Assembly: GCA_945860685.1 (NCBI GenBank)
Contig: CAMASJ010000003.1
Span: 1 to 46,160 of the forward strand
DNA: 46,160 nucleotides
Reading direction: 5' to 3'
Origin: Akkermansia muciniphila
GTDB taxonomy: Bacteria > Verrucomicrobiota > Verrucomicrobiia > Limisphaerales > UBA9464
Below, one piece after another: positions 1 to 10,284 of this stretch. Each line of letters opens with the position of its first letter. The stretch's first letter is position 1. The notes under the pieces are model-generated. The model ran no database searches. It had not been told where the DNA came from and saw only the letters and a list, made by a program, of their open reading frames with translations. The translations under genes were made by a program, and so were the position numbers.

Positions 1-1
1 C

Positions 2-1708
2 AGCCCAGCCCAACTCGCACAGATCGCTTCCGGGGAGGGCGACGGCCTGCCCTCCGCCATCGGCACGATCAAGAACGCCTCCGGCGTTGATATCACCGAG
101 AAGATCAAGGAACTGGTCCGGCAGTCCCAGGAGCAGGGCTACCTGACCCACAGCGACATCGGTGACGCGCTTGCCGACACCCCCATGTCCCCCGAGGAGA
201 TGGACGAGGTGTACATCAAGCTGCGCAACCTCGAGATCGAGATCGTCGACCAGGCCGAGGTGGACCGTCCCAAAAACGTCGAACAGGAAGAGGAGGAGGA
301 CAAGTCTCGGCTCGACATTCTCGACGATCCGGTCCGGATGTACCTCAAGCAGATGGGCCAGGTCCCGCTGCTGACCCGCGAGCAGGAAGTCGAGATCTCC
401 AAGCGGATCGAGGACAACGAGAACGAGGTGAAGCGGATCATCTACTCGTTCGGATTCTCGGCGAAGGAACACATCGCACTGGCCGAGAAGCTGATCTCGG
501 AACCTCCCAAGGAGCGTTTCGACCGGGTGATCGTCGACAAAAAGATCGAGGTCCGTGAGGAGCATCTCAAGGCGCTCCGAAAGCTGGTGAAGGATGTCCG
601 CGCCATCGACCAGCAGGTGGACGAGTACTGGCGCGGGCTTCAGGAACCGGCCTCCAAGACCAAGCACGAGAAGATGGGCGTGGAATTCAAGAAGCTGGAC
701 GAGAAGCTCCAGCGCTCCTTCCCCAAGTTCTACTACAAGCAGAAGGTCATCGAGGAAATGTCCCTCGTGGCCGAGAACATCCACGAGAAGTTCCAGATCT
801 CACGGCGTTCCATCCACGAGTTGGAGCCCCAGAAGCGGTCCGCCCAAGCGCAGGCGATCATCCATGCCGAAGAGCGGAAGATCAAAGCGCTGGAGGAGTT
901 CGTCCGCATGACAGTGGCGGGCTACATCGAGGCCTTCAGCCAGTTGAAGCATTTTGAACGCAAGGCGCTGCAGGCGAAGACCGAGATGGTCGAGGCCAAC
1001 CTGCGCCTGGTGATCTCGATCGCCAAGAAGTACACGAACCGCGGCCTCTCCTTCCTCGACCTCATCCAGGAGGGCAACATGGGCCTGATGAAGGCGGTGG
1101 AGAAGTTCGAGTACCGCCGCGGCTACAAGTTCTCCACCTACGCGACATGGTGGATCCGTCAGGCGATCACCCGCTCGATCGCCGACCAGGCGCGGACCAT
1201 CCGCATCCCGGTCCACATGATCGAGACGATCAACAAGCTGATGCGGGTGCAGAAGCAGCTGATCCAGGACTTCGGCCGCGAACCGACCCCGGAGGAGATC
1301 GCGGACGAGATGCAGATGCCGGTCGACCGTGTTCGTGCCGTCCTCAAGATGGCCCAGCAGCCGATCTCCCTGCAGAGCCCGGTGGGTGACTCCGACGACA
1401 CCAACTTCGGCGACTTCATCGAGGACAAGTCCGCGGAGAACCCGTCGGACATGACCAGCTACAGCCTGCTGAAGGCGAAGCTGGCGGACGTCCTGGACTC
1501 CCTGACAGAACGCGAGCGGAAGGTGCTGGAACTCCGGTTCGGCCTGCTCGACGGCTACAGCCGGACGCTTGAGGAGGTCGGCAAGCAGTTCAAGGTGACC
1601 CGCGAGCGCATCCGTCAGATCGAGGCCAAGGCCTTGAGGAAGATGCGTCATCCGACCCGACTGAGGCAGCTCCATGGCTTCCTCGAGGGCGAAGAGGCCG
1701 TCGCCTGA
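2..1708 (+). CDS. rpoD: RNA polymerase primary sigma factor (sigma-70), 5' end outside window
   Basis: Frame is open from the window edge ([24 protein letters not shown] = region 1.1), with regions 2-4: [42 protein letters not shown] ... [32 protein letters not shown]. Confidence 0.97.
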   Translation, partial: SPAQLAQIASGEGDGLPSAIGTIKNASGVDITEKIKELVRQSQEQGYLTHSDIGDALADTPMSPEEMDEVYIKLRNLEIEIVDQAEVDRPKNVEQEEEEDKSRLDILDDPVRMYLKQMGQVPLLTREQEVEISKRIEDNENEVKRIIYSFGFSAKEHIALAEKLISEPPKERFDRVIVDKKIEVREEHLKALRKLVKDVRAIDQQVDEYWRGLQEPASKTKHEKMGVEFKKLDEKLQRSFPKFYYKQKVIEEMSLVAENIHEKFQISRRSIHELEPQKRSAQAQAIIHAEERKIKALEEFVRMTVAGYIEAFSQLKHFERKALQAKTEMVEANLRLVISIAKKYTNRGLSFLDLIQEGNMGLMKAVEKFEYRRGYKFSTYATWWIRQAITRSIADQARTIRIPVHMIETINKLMRVQKQLIQDFGREPTPEEIADEMQMPVDRVRAVLKMAQQPISLQSPVGDSDDTNFGDFIEDKSAENPSDMTSYSLLKAKLADVLDSLTERERKVLELRFGLLDGYSRTLEEVGKQFKVTRERIRQIEAKALRKMRHPTRLRQLHGFLEGEEAVA

Positions 1709-1718
1709 GATCGAAAGA

Positions 1719-1748
1719 GAGCCCCGGTGGAAGCCGGGGCTCTTTTGT
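1719..1748 (+). terminator. intrinsic terminator after rpoD
   Basis: GAGCCCCGG-loop-CCGGGGCTC followed by TTTTGTTT. Confidence 0.85.
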
Positions 1749-1829
1749 TTCGAACCACCCCGTCCACGACGGCGTAATACCGTCCGCCTTCCGAAACCAA
1801 CCGCTGGCTCCCCGGGTGGTTTTCTGCAG

Positions 1830-3530
1830 ATGACATCCCGACTTGAACATCCTCGGACGGTTCGCATCCATCCATGGATGTCCCCCGCCGCTGCGACCGC
1901 CTTCCTGTCCCTTCGTTGGCTTTGGCTGGTGTTGGCGATGTCGATGTCGACGGCCTCGGCACTGCGGGCCGCTGGCATCCGGCGGGAGGAACTCTTCGAC
2001 GGCCCGATCCTGACCTGGGAGATCCAACTGTCCCGCGGCGAGATGGCCAAGCTGCGTGGGGCCGCAGGGCCGTTCACTTCGGAACGTCCCGAAGCGATCT
2101 GCACCGTTCGGGCCGGTGGGCACATTTGGACCAACGTCGCGATCCACCTCAAGGGAGCAGCCGGCAGCTTCCGGCATTTCGACCAGAATCCGGCCCTGAC
2201 GCTGAACTTCGGCAAGGTCCAGGACGGCCAGACCTGCTTCGGCCACCGGAAGCTCCACCTCAACAACTCGGTCCAGGATGCCGGCCGCATGGACGAGTTG
2301 CTCGCCTCCGAGATGTACCTGAACAGCGGTGTGCCAACCCCCCGCGCAACCCACGGATTCGTCCATGTCAACGGCAGGAGGCTGGGTCTCTACGTGGTCA
2401 AGGGCGGATGGGACAAGCCCTTCCTGAAGCAGCATTTCGGCAGCTCAAAGGGCAACTTCTACGATGGCGAATTCTCCCAGGACATCGACGGGAACCTGCG
2501 TCGCGCCTCCGGCGAAGGTGAACCGGACTGGGCCGACCTCGAGCAATTGAGGGACGCGCTCAGGGAGCCTGACAGGGACCGACGTCTGGATCGACTTGTC
2601 GGCATTGTCGACATCGACCGGTTCATCTCCTACACCGCGATCCAGGTGCTGATCGACGACTGGGACGGCTATGCCCGCCAGCGCAACAACTACCGGATCT
2701 ACAACGATCCAACCTCAGGCCGCCTGGTCTTCATGCCGCATGGAATGGATCAGCTCTGGCGAAATCCAAGGAGCGGCTTCTCGCCCCGCTTCAACGGCGT
2801 CGTGGCCTCGGGTCTTTTCGGACTGGAGGGCATGTCCGCACGGTTGGTGGCCCGCATGCGGGAATTGACCAACACCGTCTACAACGCCGGCTTCGTCGAC
2901 GAGGTGTTCGATCGTGCGCGGACGCGGTTGGTTCAGGCCTACGAGAAGGAACGGCGACACGAGGAACGTCAGCGCATCCTGTCCGCCATCGAGAACACGC
3001 GGGACCGCATCCGCTCGCGGATGGCCTCCTTCAACGGCGACGCCTACCAGACTCCCCATGCGATAGCGTTCAACGCGGATGGCCATAGCCCGGTGCGGTC
3101 CTGGACCACCAGCCAGGAAGGTGACGACGTCGAGTTCACAGACGGGAAGGTCGACGGCAGGCGGATCCTAAGGATCGAGGTTTCCGGCCCGGGATCCTAT
3201 GGATCCTGGAGGGCCCGATTGGCCCTGCCTCCAGGAAGATATCGTTTCGAGACCCGGGTCAAAACCACAGAAGTCCGAGGCACGGACCCCACCGGCAGGG
3301 GCCGCGGCGCCGGAATCCGGATCAGCGGCAACCGGCGTGGTGCGGGTCTGGAGGGTTCCAACGACTGGAGAATCCTACGGTATGATTTCGCGGTTCCCGG
3401 CGAGGAAGGGGGCCGCAGGGGAATGGGTGGTGAGCAGGATGCAGTGCTGATCGCCGAATTGCGGGCAGAGTCCGGTTTGGTGGAATTCGACGCCGACTCG
3501 ATGGTCCTCAGCCGGATCAATGATCCCTGA
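1830..3530 (+). CDS. CotH-like (spore-coat kinase family) secreted protein
   Basis: ORF 1674-3530; likely start at 1830 or 1878 with a hydrophobic N-terminus. CotH-like pattern: WEIQLSRGEMAKL ... IHLKGAAGSFRHFDQNPALTLNF ... SEMYLNSGVPTPRATHGFVHVNGRRLGLYVVKGGWDKPFLKQHF ... GNFYDGEF. Confidence 0.75.
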   Translation: MTSRLEHPRTVRIHPWMSPAAATAFLSLRWLWLVLAMSMSTASALRAAGIRREELFDGPILTWEIQLSRGEMAKLRGAAGPFTSERPEAICTVRAGGHIWTNVAIHLKGAAGSFRHFDQNPALTLNFGKVQDGQTCFGHRKLHLNNSVQDAGRMDELLASEMYLNSGVPTPRATHGFVHVNGRRLGLYVVKGGWDKPFLKQHFGSSKGNFYDGEFSQDIDGNLRRASGEGEPDWADLEQLRDALREPDRDRRLDRLVGIVDIDRFISYTAIQVLIDDWDGYARQRNNYRIYNDPTSGRLVFMPHGMDQLWRNPRSGFSPRFNGVVASGLFGLEGMSARLVARMRELTNTVYNAGFVDEVFDRARTRLVQAYEKERRHEERQRILSAIENTRDRIRSRMASFNGDAYQTPHAIAFNADGHSPVRSWTTSQEGDDVEFTDGKVDGRRILRIEVSGPGSYGSWRARLALPPGRYRFETRVKTTEVRGTDPTGRGRGAGIRISGNRRGAGLEGSNDWRILRYDFAVPGEEGGRRGMGGEQDAVLIAELRAESGLVEFDADSMVLSRINDP

Positions 3531-3772
3531 TCCGAAGCAATTCCAAGGAAGCGTGGGGCGCCCAACAGAAACGCAAAGCTGCCAAAGGCGAACAGGACCA
3601 GGGTTCTCAAGGAAAAGGGCTGTTGGAGTCCGTCATTTCCACCACGGCAACTGCGCCTCGCTTTCGCTCGTTTCCCGGCTTGGCGCCTAAGCGGGAGGGG
3701 CACTTCCGCATGGATTCAGCGGTGCGCCGGTTCTTGTTTGGGTTTTCCGACCAGAAGCCGTAGACCTCCCGC

Positions 3773-4816
3773 ATGCCTCATCCCCGTTCGCGATTCCTGG
3801 CCTGGCTGGGATTGATCCCGGCCATCGTGTCCGCAGATGCCATCGTCGGGAACTCGTTCGTCGCGGATTCCCCACCGACCCGATCCTCCCACGCATCGAC
3901 CATCGTGGAGACGTCGACGGGCATTGCAGCGGCCTGGTTCGGCGGAACGGCGGAGCGGGCGAAGGACGTGGTCATCTGGTACGCGTCCTTGGAGGGTGGA
4001 CGCTGGGAGACTCCGGTCGAGGTGGCCCGCGGAAACGAAGATTCGGGCGCTCCACAGTATGCCTGTTGGAACCCGGTCCTCGTCCAGGAACCGTCCGGTC
4101 CCCTCCACCTCTTCTACAAGGTCGGACCAAGCCCCGACGCCTGGTGGGGACGCCACAAGTTCTCCAAGGACGGCGGCAAGACCTGGAGTAAAAGCACCCG
4201 GCTTCCCTACGGCCTGGTCGGCCCGGTTCGCAACAAGCCCATCCGGCTTGCCGACGGCACCTGGCTCTTCGGTTCGAGCTCGGAGGACGCCGGTTGGCGG
4301 GTCCACATGGAATGGAGCCGTCCGCCCTTCACGGAATGGTCGCGGACCCCGGCCCTCAATGGCACCAACGACTGGGGCGCCATCCAACCGACCCTGCTTG
4401 CGTGGGCGCCGGACCGGATCCAGGCCCTGCTGCGCACCCGCCAGAAGGTCGTGGCCGAGACCTGGAGTCGCGACGGTGGCCGGACCTGGACACCGGTCGC
4501 GAAGACCTCCCTACCCAATCCGAACAGCGGCATCGACGCGGTGATGCTGCAGGACGGACGCGCCCTTCTGGTCTACAATCCGGATGCCGGCAACCGCGCC
4601 ACCATCGGCATCGCCGTTTCCAGGGACGGCAAAGACTGGAAGCACGTCCAGAACCTCGAGTCCACCTCCGCGGCCGGAAACGGGGCCCTGGACCGGAATC
4701 CGGGCGAACTCAGCTACCCGGCGGTGATCCAGTCGAAGGATGGCCGGATCCACATCACCTACACCTGGAAGCGGGAGAAGGTCCGCCACGTGGTCGTCGA
4801 TCCAGCCAGGCTTTGA
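3773..4816 (+). CDS. sialidase/BNR-repeat-like exo-alpha-sialidase family protein
   Basis: Signal-like N-terminus; Asp-box-like repeats (SKDGGKTWSK, SRDGGRTWTP, SRDGKDWKH) and RNKPIRLADGTWLFGSS. Confidence 0.8.
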   Translation: MPHPRSRFLAWLGLIPAIVSADAIVGNSFVADSPPTRSSHASTIVETSTGIAAAWFGGTAERAKDVVIWYASLEGGRWETPVEVARGNEDSGAPQYACWNPVLVQEPSGPLHLFYKVGPSPDAWWGRHKFSKDGGKTWSKSTRLPYGLVGPVRNKPIRLADGTWLFGSSSEDAGWRVHMEWSRPPFTEWSRTPALNGTNDWGAIQPTLLAWAPDRIQALLRTRQKVVAETWSRDGGRTWTPVAKTSLPNPNSGIDAVMLQDGRALLVYNPDAGNRATIGIAVSRDGKDWKHVQNLESTSAAGNGALDRNPGELSYPAVIQSKDGRIHITYTWKREKVRHVVVDPARL

Positions 4817-4820
4817 GCGC

Positions 4821-6494
4821 ATGGAACGCCTTCCGGTCGCCAACCGCGAACTCCGGCTCGCCTCCAGAAGAGGCCAGACGTTCTGGGGCCGATGTGCCGC
4901 CGCCGGCCTGGCCCTTGCCGTCGCGGCGTTCATCGTGAAGGTCGTCGGCCTCGTGGCTCCTCGTGAGCTCGGACTGGCACTCTTCGTTGGGCTTTTTTGG
5001 ACCGCTTTTGCGGTCGCACTGGGCGCCGGTACATTGCTGGTCTCGGACTCCATCAGCGGCGAGATCCGTGAAGGGACCCTAGGTCTGCTCTTCCTCACCG
5101 ATCTCCGCCCATCCGACGTCCTCGCGGGAAAGCTGGCCGCAGGTTCCCTTTCCTCCGTGTACAGCCTCCTCGCCATCCTTCCCGTCCTCGGCCTGCCGAT
5201 GCTGTGCGGCGGCATCAGCGGAATGGATTACCTGCGGGCCTCGTTGGCCCTGATGCTCACCTTGGCGTGGTCCTTGTCGCTGTCGCTTTTTCTTTCCACG
5301 TTCCGAGGCGGGTTCCAACAGGTGCAGACCCGGTCCGTGGCCTTCACGCTCCTCCTCGCCGGTGGGTGCCCCGCCATCGGAGGCATCCTGCAGGCGGTGC
5401 TTTTGGAAAAGGGATTCGACGGTCCGTCCGTGCGTCTGCTGGTCGCACCGCTTTTCCTGCTGAGTCCCGGAACCACCCTGGCCTTCTCCATGCCCCAGGT
5501 CTTCCAAGGTTGGAGCATGGGCTATCTCGCTGGAGTCGCTACACTCACGGCGACTTCCGTCGGACTCCTTTTCGCGACCCAACGCCGGCTTCGTCACGCG
5601 TGGAAGGACCGTCCGGAGGCCGCGGGAAAACCGGGTCTCATCAAACGCCTCCGGACCTTCATCCGCTCCCGGACAATGACCTCCGGCGACGCGCGCAGGG
5701 AAATCCTCGATACGATTCCCTTTACGTGGCCGCACCTGCGCTCGCGCTGGAAAGGCTGGAATCCTTGGATCGGCGGCGGCGTGATCCTCGTGGGTTGGGC
5801 GGGGATCGGACTCGCCTTTGGATCCGATTTCTTCGAGTTCCCGGCATGGGTGGCGATGTCGATCCTGCTCCACCTGCACCTGAAGGCGTGCCTTTCCAAC
5901 GACGCCCAGAGGTCCCTTTTCGATGCCCGACGTTCCGGCGCGATGGAACTCCTGCTGACGCTGCCCATCGATGATCGTCGCCATGTGCAGGAACACCTGC
6001 TCGCGCTGCGCCGGAATTACCTGAAGCCGATCCTGACTGTTCTCGTCCTCGACGCCGGAATCACGGTTTGGGTCCTATCCGGCGACGCCCTCCAGAATGC
6101 GGATTCGCTCGAATGGCTGCTCAGCATGACCGGCCGATGCGGATTCCTTGTCTTGGACTCGCTCGCACTGGCCCACTTCGGACTCTGGATCGGCGCATCG
6201 ACGCGAAGAACACAACTTCGTCAGGAACCGTTCCTCATCGTCATCGTTGGGCCGTGGCTGGTCCTGCTCCTCCTGTTCACCCTGGGAGGACTTCGAGGAG
6301 GCCTCGATTTCAAGGGCTTCCTGGTGATGACGTTGGTGGTTGGCGCCACCTTTTCCCTTCTGGCCTTGACCTATGCCAAGTCACGCCTGGCGGGGGATTT
6401 CCGTACGGCGGCCTCGCTGGCGCCCGGAATGGGGGCCACGACGTTGACCGACACGGCGACCGTCGCAGATCAGTCCACCGGGCGGACGATGTAG
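4821..6494 (+). CDS. ABC-2-type transporter permease-like membrane protein
   Basis: ORF 4740-6494, likely ATG at 4821; multiple hydrophobic segments, SGEIREGTLGLLFLTDLRPSDVLAGKL typical of ABC-2 permeases. Confidence 0.7.
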   Translation: MERLPVANRELRLASRRGQTFWGRCAAAGLALAVAAFIVKVVGLVAPRELGLALFVGLFWTAFAVALGAGTLLVSDSISGEIREGTLGLLFLTDLRPSDVLAGKLAAGSLSSVYSLLAILPVLGLPMLCGGISGMDYLRASLALMLTLAWSLSLSLFLSTFRGGFQQVQTRSVAFTLLLAGGCPAIGGILQAVLLEKGFDGPSVRLLVAPLFLLSPGTTLAFSMPQVFQGWSMGYLAGVATLTATSVGLLFATQRRLRHAWKDRPEAAGKPGLIKRLRTFIRSRTMTSGDARREILDTIPFTWPHLRSRWKGWNPWIGGGVILVGWAGIGLAFGSDFFEFPAWVAMSILLHLHLKACLSNDAQRSLFDARRSGAMELLLTLPIDDRRHVQEHLLALRRNYLKPILTVLVLDAGITVWVLSGDALQNADSLEWLLSMTGRCGFLVLDSLALAHFGLWIGASTRRTQLRQEPFLIVIVGPWLVLLLLFTLGGLRGGLDFKGFLVMTLVVGATFSLLALTYAKSRLAGDFRTAASLAPGMGATTLTDTATVADQSTGRTM

Positions 6495-7327
6495 CCGCCG
6501 GACTTGGCGTCGGCCTCAAGGTCGATCAAGCCCCGCTTCTCCGCCTCCTTCAACAGGTCGTTGAATGAACGGAATCCATGCGGCCGTTCGCTGAACCCGG
6601 GTTTCCGACGCTGGATCGCCTGCTTGACCATCGAGCCCCAGATCAACTCGTCCTCGTCGCGTTCATCCGCCATGTCCTCGATGGTCTCGACCACCAGGTC
6701 GAGGGTCTTGTCCAACGACAGGGCCTTGGCATCGCCGGCGGCGGCAACCGAGGAACCGGCACCGCTTGCGGGGGCCTTGGAAGCCGAGGAAGAGGAAGAA
6801 GGTGAAGCCGTCGCCGTGGTCTTCGCGCGCGCCCGAACCCGGGTCGGTGCCGTACGCACGAGGTCGTCGTAGTAGATGAAGGTGTCGCAGTTGTTGATGA
6901 ACAGGTCCGAGGTGGAGTTCTTGACCCCGACACCAATGACCGTCTTGTCGTTCTCGCGAAGTTTGCTGACCAGCGGGGAGAAGTCCGAGTCGCCGCTCAG
7001 GATGACGAAGGTGTCCACATGCCCCTTGGTGTAGCAGAGGTCGAGGGCGTCCACGACCATGCGGATGTCCGCCGAATTCTTGCCGGACTGGCGGACGTGC
7101 GGAATCTCGATGAGCTCGAACGCCGCCTCATGGAGGTCCCGCTTGAACTCCTTGTAGCGGTCGAAGTCGCAGTAGGCCTTCTTCACCACGATGTGACCCT
7201 TGAGCAGCAGGCGCTCCAAGACCTTCTGGATGTCGAATCGCGGGAAGTGCGCGTCGCGCGCACCGAGTGCGATGTTCTCGAGGTCGAGGAAGACCGCCAT
7301 CGTGGATTCGGCGTCACGTGTGCTCAT
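6470..7327 (-). CDS. NYN (PIN-like) domain protein with C-terminal OST-HTH/LOTUS-like domain
   Basis: MAVFLDLENIALGAR ... KNSADIRMVVDALDLCYTKGHVDTFVILSGDSDFSPLVSKLRENDKTVIGVG (NYN/LabA-type) and GSMVKQAIQRRKPGFSERPHGFRSFNDLLKEAEKRGLIDLE (OST-HTH-like). Confidence 0.85.
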   Translation of the reverse strand: MSTRDAESTMAVFLDLENIALGARDAHFPRFDIQKVLERLLLKGHIVVKKAYCDFDRYKEFKRDLHEAAFELIEIPHVRQSGKNSADIRMVVDALDLCYTKGHVDTFVILSGDSDFSPLVSKLRENDKTVIGVGVKNSTSDLFINNCDTFIYYDDLVRTAPTRVRARAKTTATASPSSSSSASKAPASGAGSSVAAAGDAKALSLDKTLDLVVETIEDMADERDEDELIWGSMVKQAIQRRKPGFSERPHGFRSFNDLLKEAEKRGLIDLEADAKSGGYIVRPVD

Positions 7328-7435
7328 TTGAGGAAGGATGTCGATATGGCACCGGCAGGACGAGAAAGATTCCGTGGACGGATTTGAGGTTCCCAGTGGT
7401 TGCCAATCCCCGTTCAATCCGCGCCCGTCATTACC

Positions 7436-7915
7436 GTGAACAAGAAGGCCCTGCTCCAAGCGATCGTCGAGAAGCTCTCCGCCGACCTCGCCCTGTATTT
7501 CAAGGCGGCAACGGTCGCCCGCTTCGAAGCCACCCACGAACAGAGCAAGGCGGAGAACAAGTATGACACACGCGGCCTCGAGGCTTCCTACCTCGCACGC
7601 GGCCAATCCCGCCAAGCCGCGGAGATCGAGTTCTCGATTCATACGATCGGCGCGATGGAACCCCGCGACTTCTCCAGTGGACTGCCCATCGATGTCGGAG
7701 CCTTCGTCGAGGTGTCCCATCGCAAGGAGACCTCCTGCTACTTCATCTGCTCCAGGGCGGGCGGCACCGAGGTGGTCTTCGAAGGCGCCGAGGTCATGGT
7801 GATCACGCCCCAGTCCCCTTTGGGAAGCCAACTGGTCTGTCGGAAAGAGGGGGATTCCGTGAAGATCGAGATCGGTGGGCGAGCCACCATCCAGAAACTC
7901 GTACGGGTTCTCTAG
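7436..7915 (+). CDS. GreA/GreB C-terminal-domain-like protein
   Basis: GTG at 7436 in ORF 7400-7915; C-terminal VITPQSPLGSQLVCRKEGDSVKIEIGGRATIQKLVRVL resembles the GreA/B C-terminal domain (SPLGRALLGKKVGD..). Confidence 0.55.
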   Translation: MNKKALLQAIVEKLSADLALYFKAATVARFEATHEQSKAENKYDTRGLEASYLARGQSRQAAEIEFSIHTIGAMEPRDFSSGLPIDVGAFVEVSHRKETSCYFICSRAGGTEVVFEGAEVMVITPQSPLGSQLVCRKEGDSVKIEIGGRATIQKLVRVL

Positions 7916-8066
7916 CCATCGCCGTCGGTCGGCGGAGCGATGATTGGCCCTGTTTCACTTACAGGAAGCCAGACCGCCCTTTTCCACAGGCGCGGCCCGC
8001 TTCCGACTGCTATCCATGCGTCCGGGCGGGAATCCCTCCCCCTCCCATCCTCCAACCCGACTGAAA

Positions 8067-8465
8067 ATGAAGTTCCTCACCTTCCTGGCCCGAATCGGAC
8101 TCGGCGGCGCCCTCCTCGTCTTCGGCGTCAACGGATTCCACAACTTTCTCCACCTCCCCACACCAGGCGGCAAGGGTGGCGAATTCCTGCGCCTTCTCGA
8201 ATCCACACACGTGCTCTGGGTGGTGCATGGACTGGAAGTGGCCGCCGGTCTCCTGCTGCTCCTGCGGCGGGTTCCGCTGGCCCTGACGCTCTGCGGTCCG
8301 GTGGTGGTCAACATCGTGCTCTTCCACACGCTGGTGCATCAGGCGAATTGGATCCCCGCCGCCGTGGTCGCCGGGCTCACCGGATTCCTGCTCTGGCGCC
8401 ATGCGGAATCCTTCCCGGCGCTGTTTCCCAAGCCGGAACCTGCGAAGAAACCCGCAAAGAAATAG
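8067..8465 (+). CDS. DoxX-like small membrane protein
   Basis: MKFLTFLARIGLGGALLVFGVNGFHNFLHLP...; four hydrophobic segments, Lys/Pro-rich tail. Confidence 0.6.
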   Translation: MKFLTFLARIGLGGALLVFGVNGFHNFLHLPTPGGKGGEFLRLLESTHVLWVVHGLEVAAGLLLLLRRVPLALTLCGPVVVNIVLFHTLVHQANWIPAAVVAGLTGFLLWRHAESFPALFPKPEPAKKPAKK

Positions 8466-8590
8466 CACCCCGACAAAACAAGATCCGGGCATTCGAAGCC
8501 AACTTCCGGGAAGCCGCGCCGAGGACGCCGCTTTAGTAAGGCTAAACCCTCGTCGGGTCGGCATGGTGCCGCAACGCCGGGGTCCGACAC

Positions 8591-8740
8591 ATGACCGCTT
8601 CCATCCTCATCTTCGCCGCCGCCGTCGTCATCGTTTCCTTCTGGGTTCTCGGCATCCATTCATGGATCGGCGACGAATGCGCCGAGACCGAGCACCTGGA
8701 CGCCCTCACCAAGTCGGCCAGGTCGGGAAGCGCCCGCTGA
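8591..8740 (+). CDS. 49-aa single-TM small protein
   Basis: ATG...TGA open frame: MTASILIFAAAVVIVSFWVLGIHSWIGDECAETEHLDALTKSARSGSAR; one strong hydrophobic segment. Confidence 0.4.
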   Translation: MTASILIFAAAVVIVSFWVLGIHSWIGDECAETEHLDALTKSARSGSAR

Positions 8741-8812
8741 AGGACAGGGGCGGCCGCCGCGCCCGATCCAGGTTGCTTGCGCTTCCTCGGGGTATTCCGG
8801 AAGACTCCCTGC

Positions 8813-10249
8813 ATGACGTCGATCAAGTTTGGCACCTCCGGTTGGCGCGGCCTCATCGCGCGCGACTTCACCTTCGAGAACGTCCGGTTCGCGGCACAGG
8901 GCATTGCCGACTACCTCAAGGCGGAGTTGGCCGATCCGGCGTCCGCGATCCATGGGCGCAAGCCCGAGGTCGTCATCGGGCATGACACCCGATTTCTCGG
9001 CCGCGAATTCTCCCTCGCCGTGGCCGAGGTGCTGGCCGCCAACGGCTTGATTCCCCTGCTCTGCCAGCGGGACGCTCCGACCCCGGTCATCGCCCACACC
9101 ATCCGCGCCCGGAAGGCCATCGGCGGCATCAACATGACCGCCAGCCACAATCCGGCGGAATACCAGGGATTGAAGTTCAGCGTGTCCAACGGCGCCGCCG
9201 CGCCGCCTGAGGTCACCAAGAAGATCGAGGCGGCCATCCGCGGACATCAGGAAGGGGGGTGGACCTTCAAGTCGGCGGTGGTCGGCACCTTCGAATGCAG
9301 GACCTTCGATCCGATGCCGTCCTACCTGAAGCAGGTGCGACGTCTCATCGACTTCGACGTGATCCGCAAGGCCCGCATGAAGATCGCGGTGGAACTGATG
9401 TACGGAACCGGCCGTGGCTACCTCGACACCCTGCTCGAGGAAGACGGCGGAGCGAAGGTGCTCCGGTTCCATGACGAACTGAATCCCAGCTTCGGCGGTC
9501 ACCATCCGGAGCCCAATGCCGAGGGCATGGAAGAGGCGCGCAAGGCCATCCTAGGCGGGAAAGCGACCCTGGGATTGGGCCTCGACGGCGATGCGGACCG
9601 ATTCGGCATCGTGGACCGGGACGGAACCTGGCTCACCCCGAACCAGATCCTCGCCCTGGCTCTGTACCACCTAAAGAAAAACCGTGGTTGGACCGGCGGC
9701 GTGGTCCGCACCGTGCCGACCAGCCATCAGGTCGACGCCGTCGCCGAGTTGTTGGGTGTCGAGCTCCACGAAACTCCGGTCGGCTTCAAGTACATCGGTG
9801 CCTTGATGGAATCCGGCCCGATCATCGTGGGTGGCGAGGAGTCGGGAGGGCTCAGCGTGAAGGGGCATGTGCCGGAGAAGGACGGCATCCTCGCGTGCCT
9901 GCTCATGGCGGAACTGGTGGCCACCGAGCGGAAGCCGCTCATGAAGATCCTCGCGGAGTTGGAGAAGAAGACCGGCGAGTTCCACACCACCCGGATCAAC
10001 GTGGCGATTCCGGCAGACAAGAAGGAGGCGTTGTTGACCCGTCTCGCTGGAGGCCTGGAGAAGGTCGGCAACCTCAAGGTGGAGAAATTCATCACCACCG
10101 ATGGCTTCAAGTTCCTGCTGCCGAACCGCGAATGGGTGGCCTTCCGCGCCAGCGGTACAGAGCCCCTTATCCGCTGCTACATTGAGGCGAAGTCGGCAGC
10201 CCAGATGAAGAAGCTGGAGAAGGCCTGCAAGGCCATCCTGTTGGCCTGA
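8813..10249 (+). CDS. phosphoglucomutase/phosphomannomutase family protein
   Basis: IKFGTSGWRGLIARDFTFENV, GINMTASHNPAEYQGLKF (catalytic Ser loop), LGLDGDADRFGIVD, RASGTEPLIRCYIEA. Confidence 0.93.
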   Translation: MTSIKFGTSGWRGLIARDFTFENVRFAAQGIADYLKAELADPASAIHGRKPEVVIGHDTRFLGREFSLAVAEVLAANGLIPLLCQRDAPTPVIAHTIRARKAIGGINMTASHNPAEYQGLKFSVSNGAAAPPEVTKKIEAAIRGHQEGGWTFKSAVVGTFECRTFDPMPSYLKQVRRLIDFDVIRKARMKIAVELMYGTGRGYLDTLLEEDGGAKVLRFHDELNPSFGGHHPEPNAEGMEEARKAILGGKATLGLGLDGDADRFGIVDRDGTWLTPNQILALALYHLKKNRGWTGGVVRTVPTSHQVDAVAELLGVELHETPVGFKYIGALMESGPIIVGGEESGGLSVKGHVPEKDGILACLLMAELVATERKPLMKILAELEKKTGEFHTTRINVAIPADKKEALLTRLAGGLEKVGNLKVEKFITTDGFKFLLPNREWVAFRASGTEPLIRCYIEAKSAAQMKKLEKACKAILLA

Positions 10250-10284
10250 TCCGACTGCTCGGGCGAAGGCCCGGTCCTATTCGG

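Noticed and set aside
800-2371. 523-aa minus-strand ORF
   Set aside because: Antisense to rpoD and the CotH gene; no coherent domain.
3531-3772. Possible gene remnant or repeat (ACGCAAAGCTGCCAAAGGCG)
   Set aside because: Only weak similarity to the 40196-40349 repeat and no coherent ORF; cannot be supported by eye.
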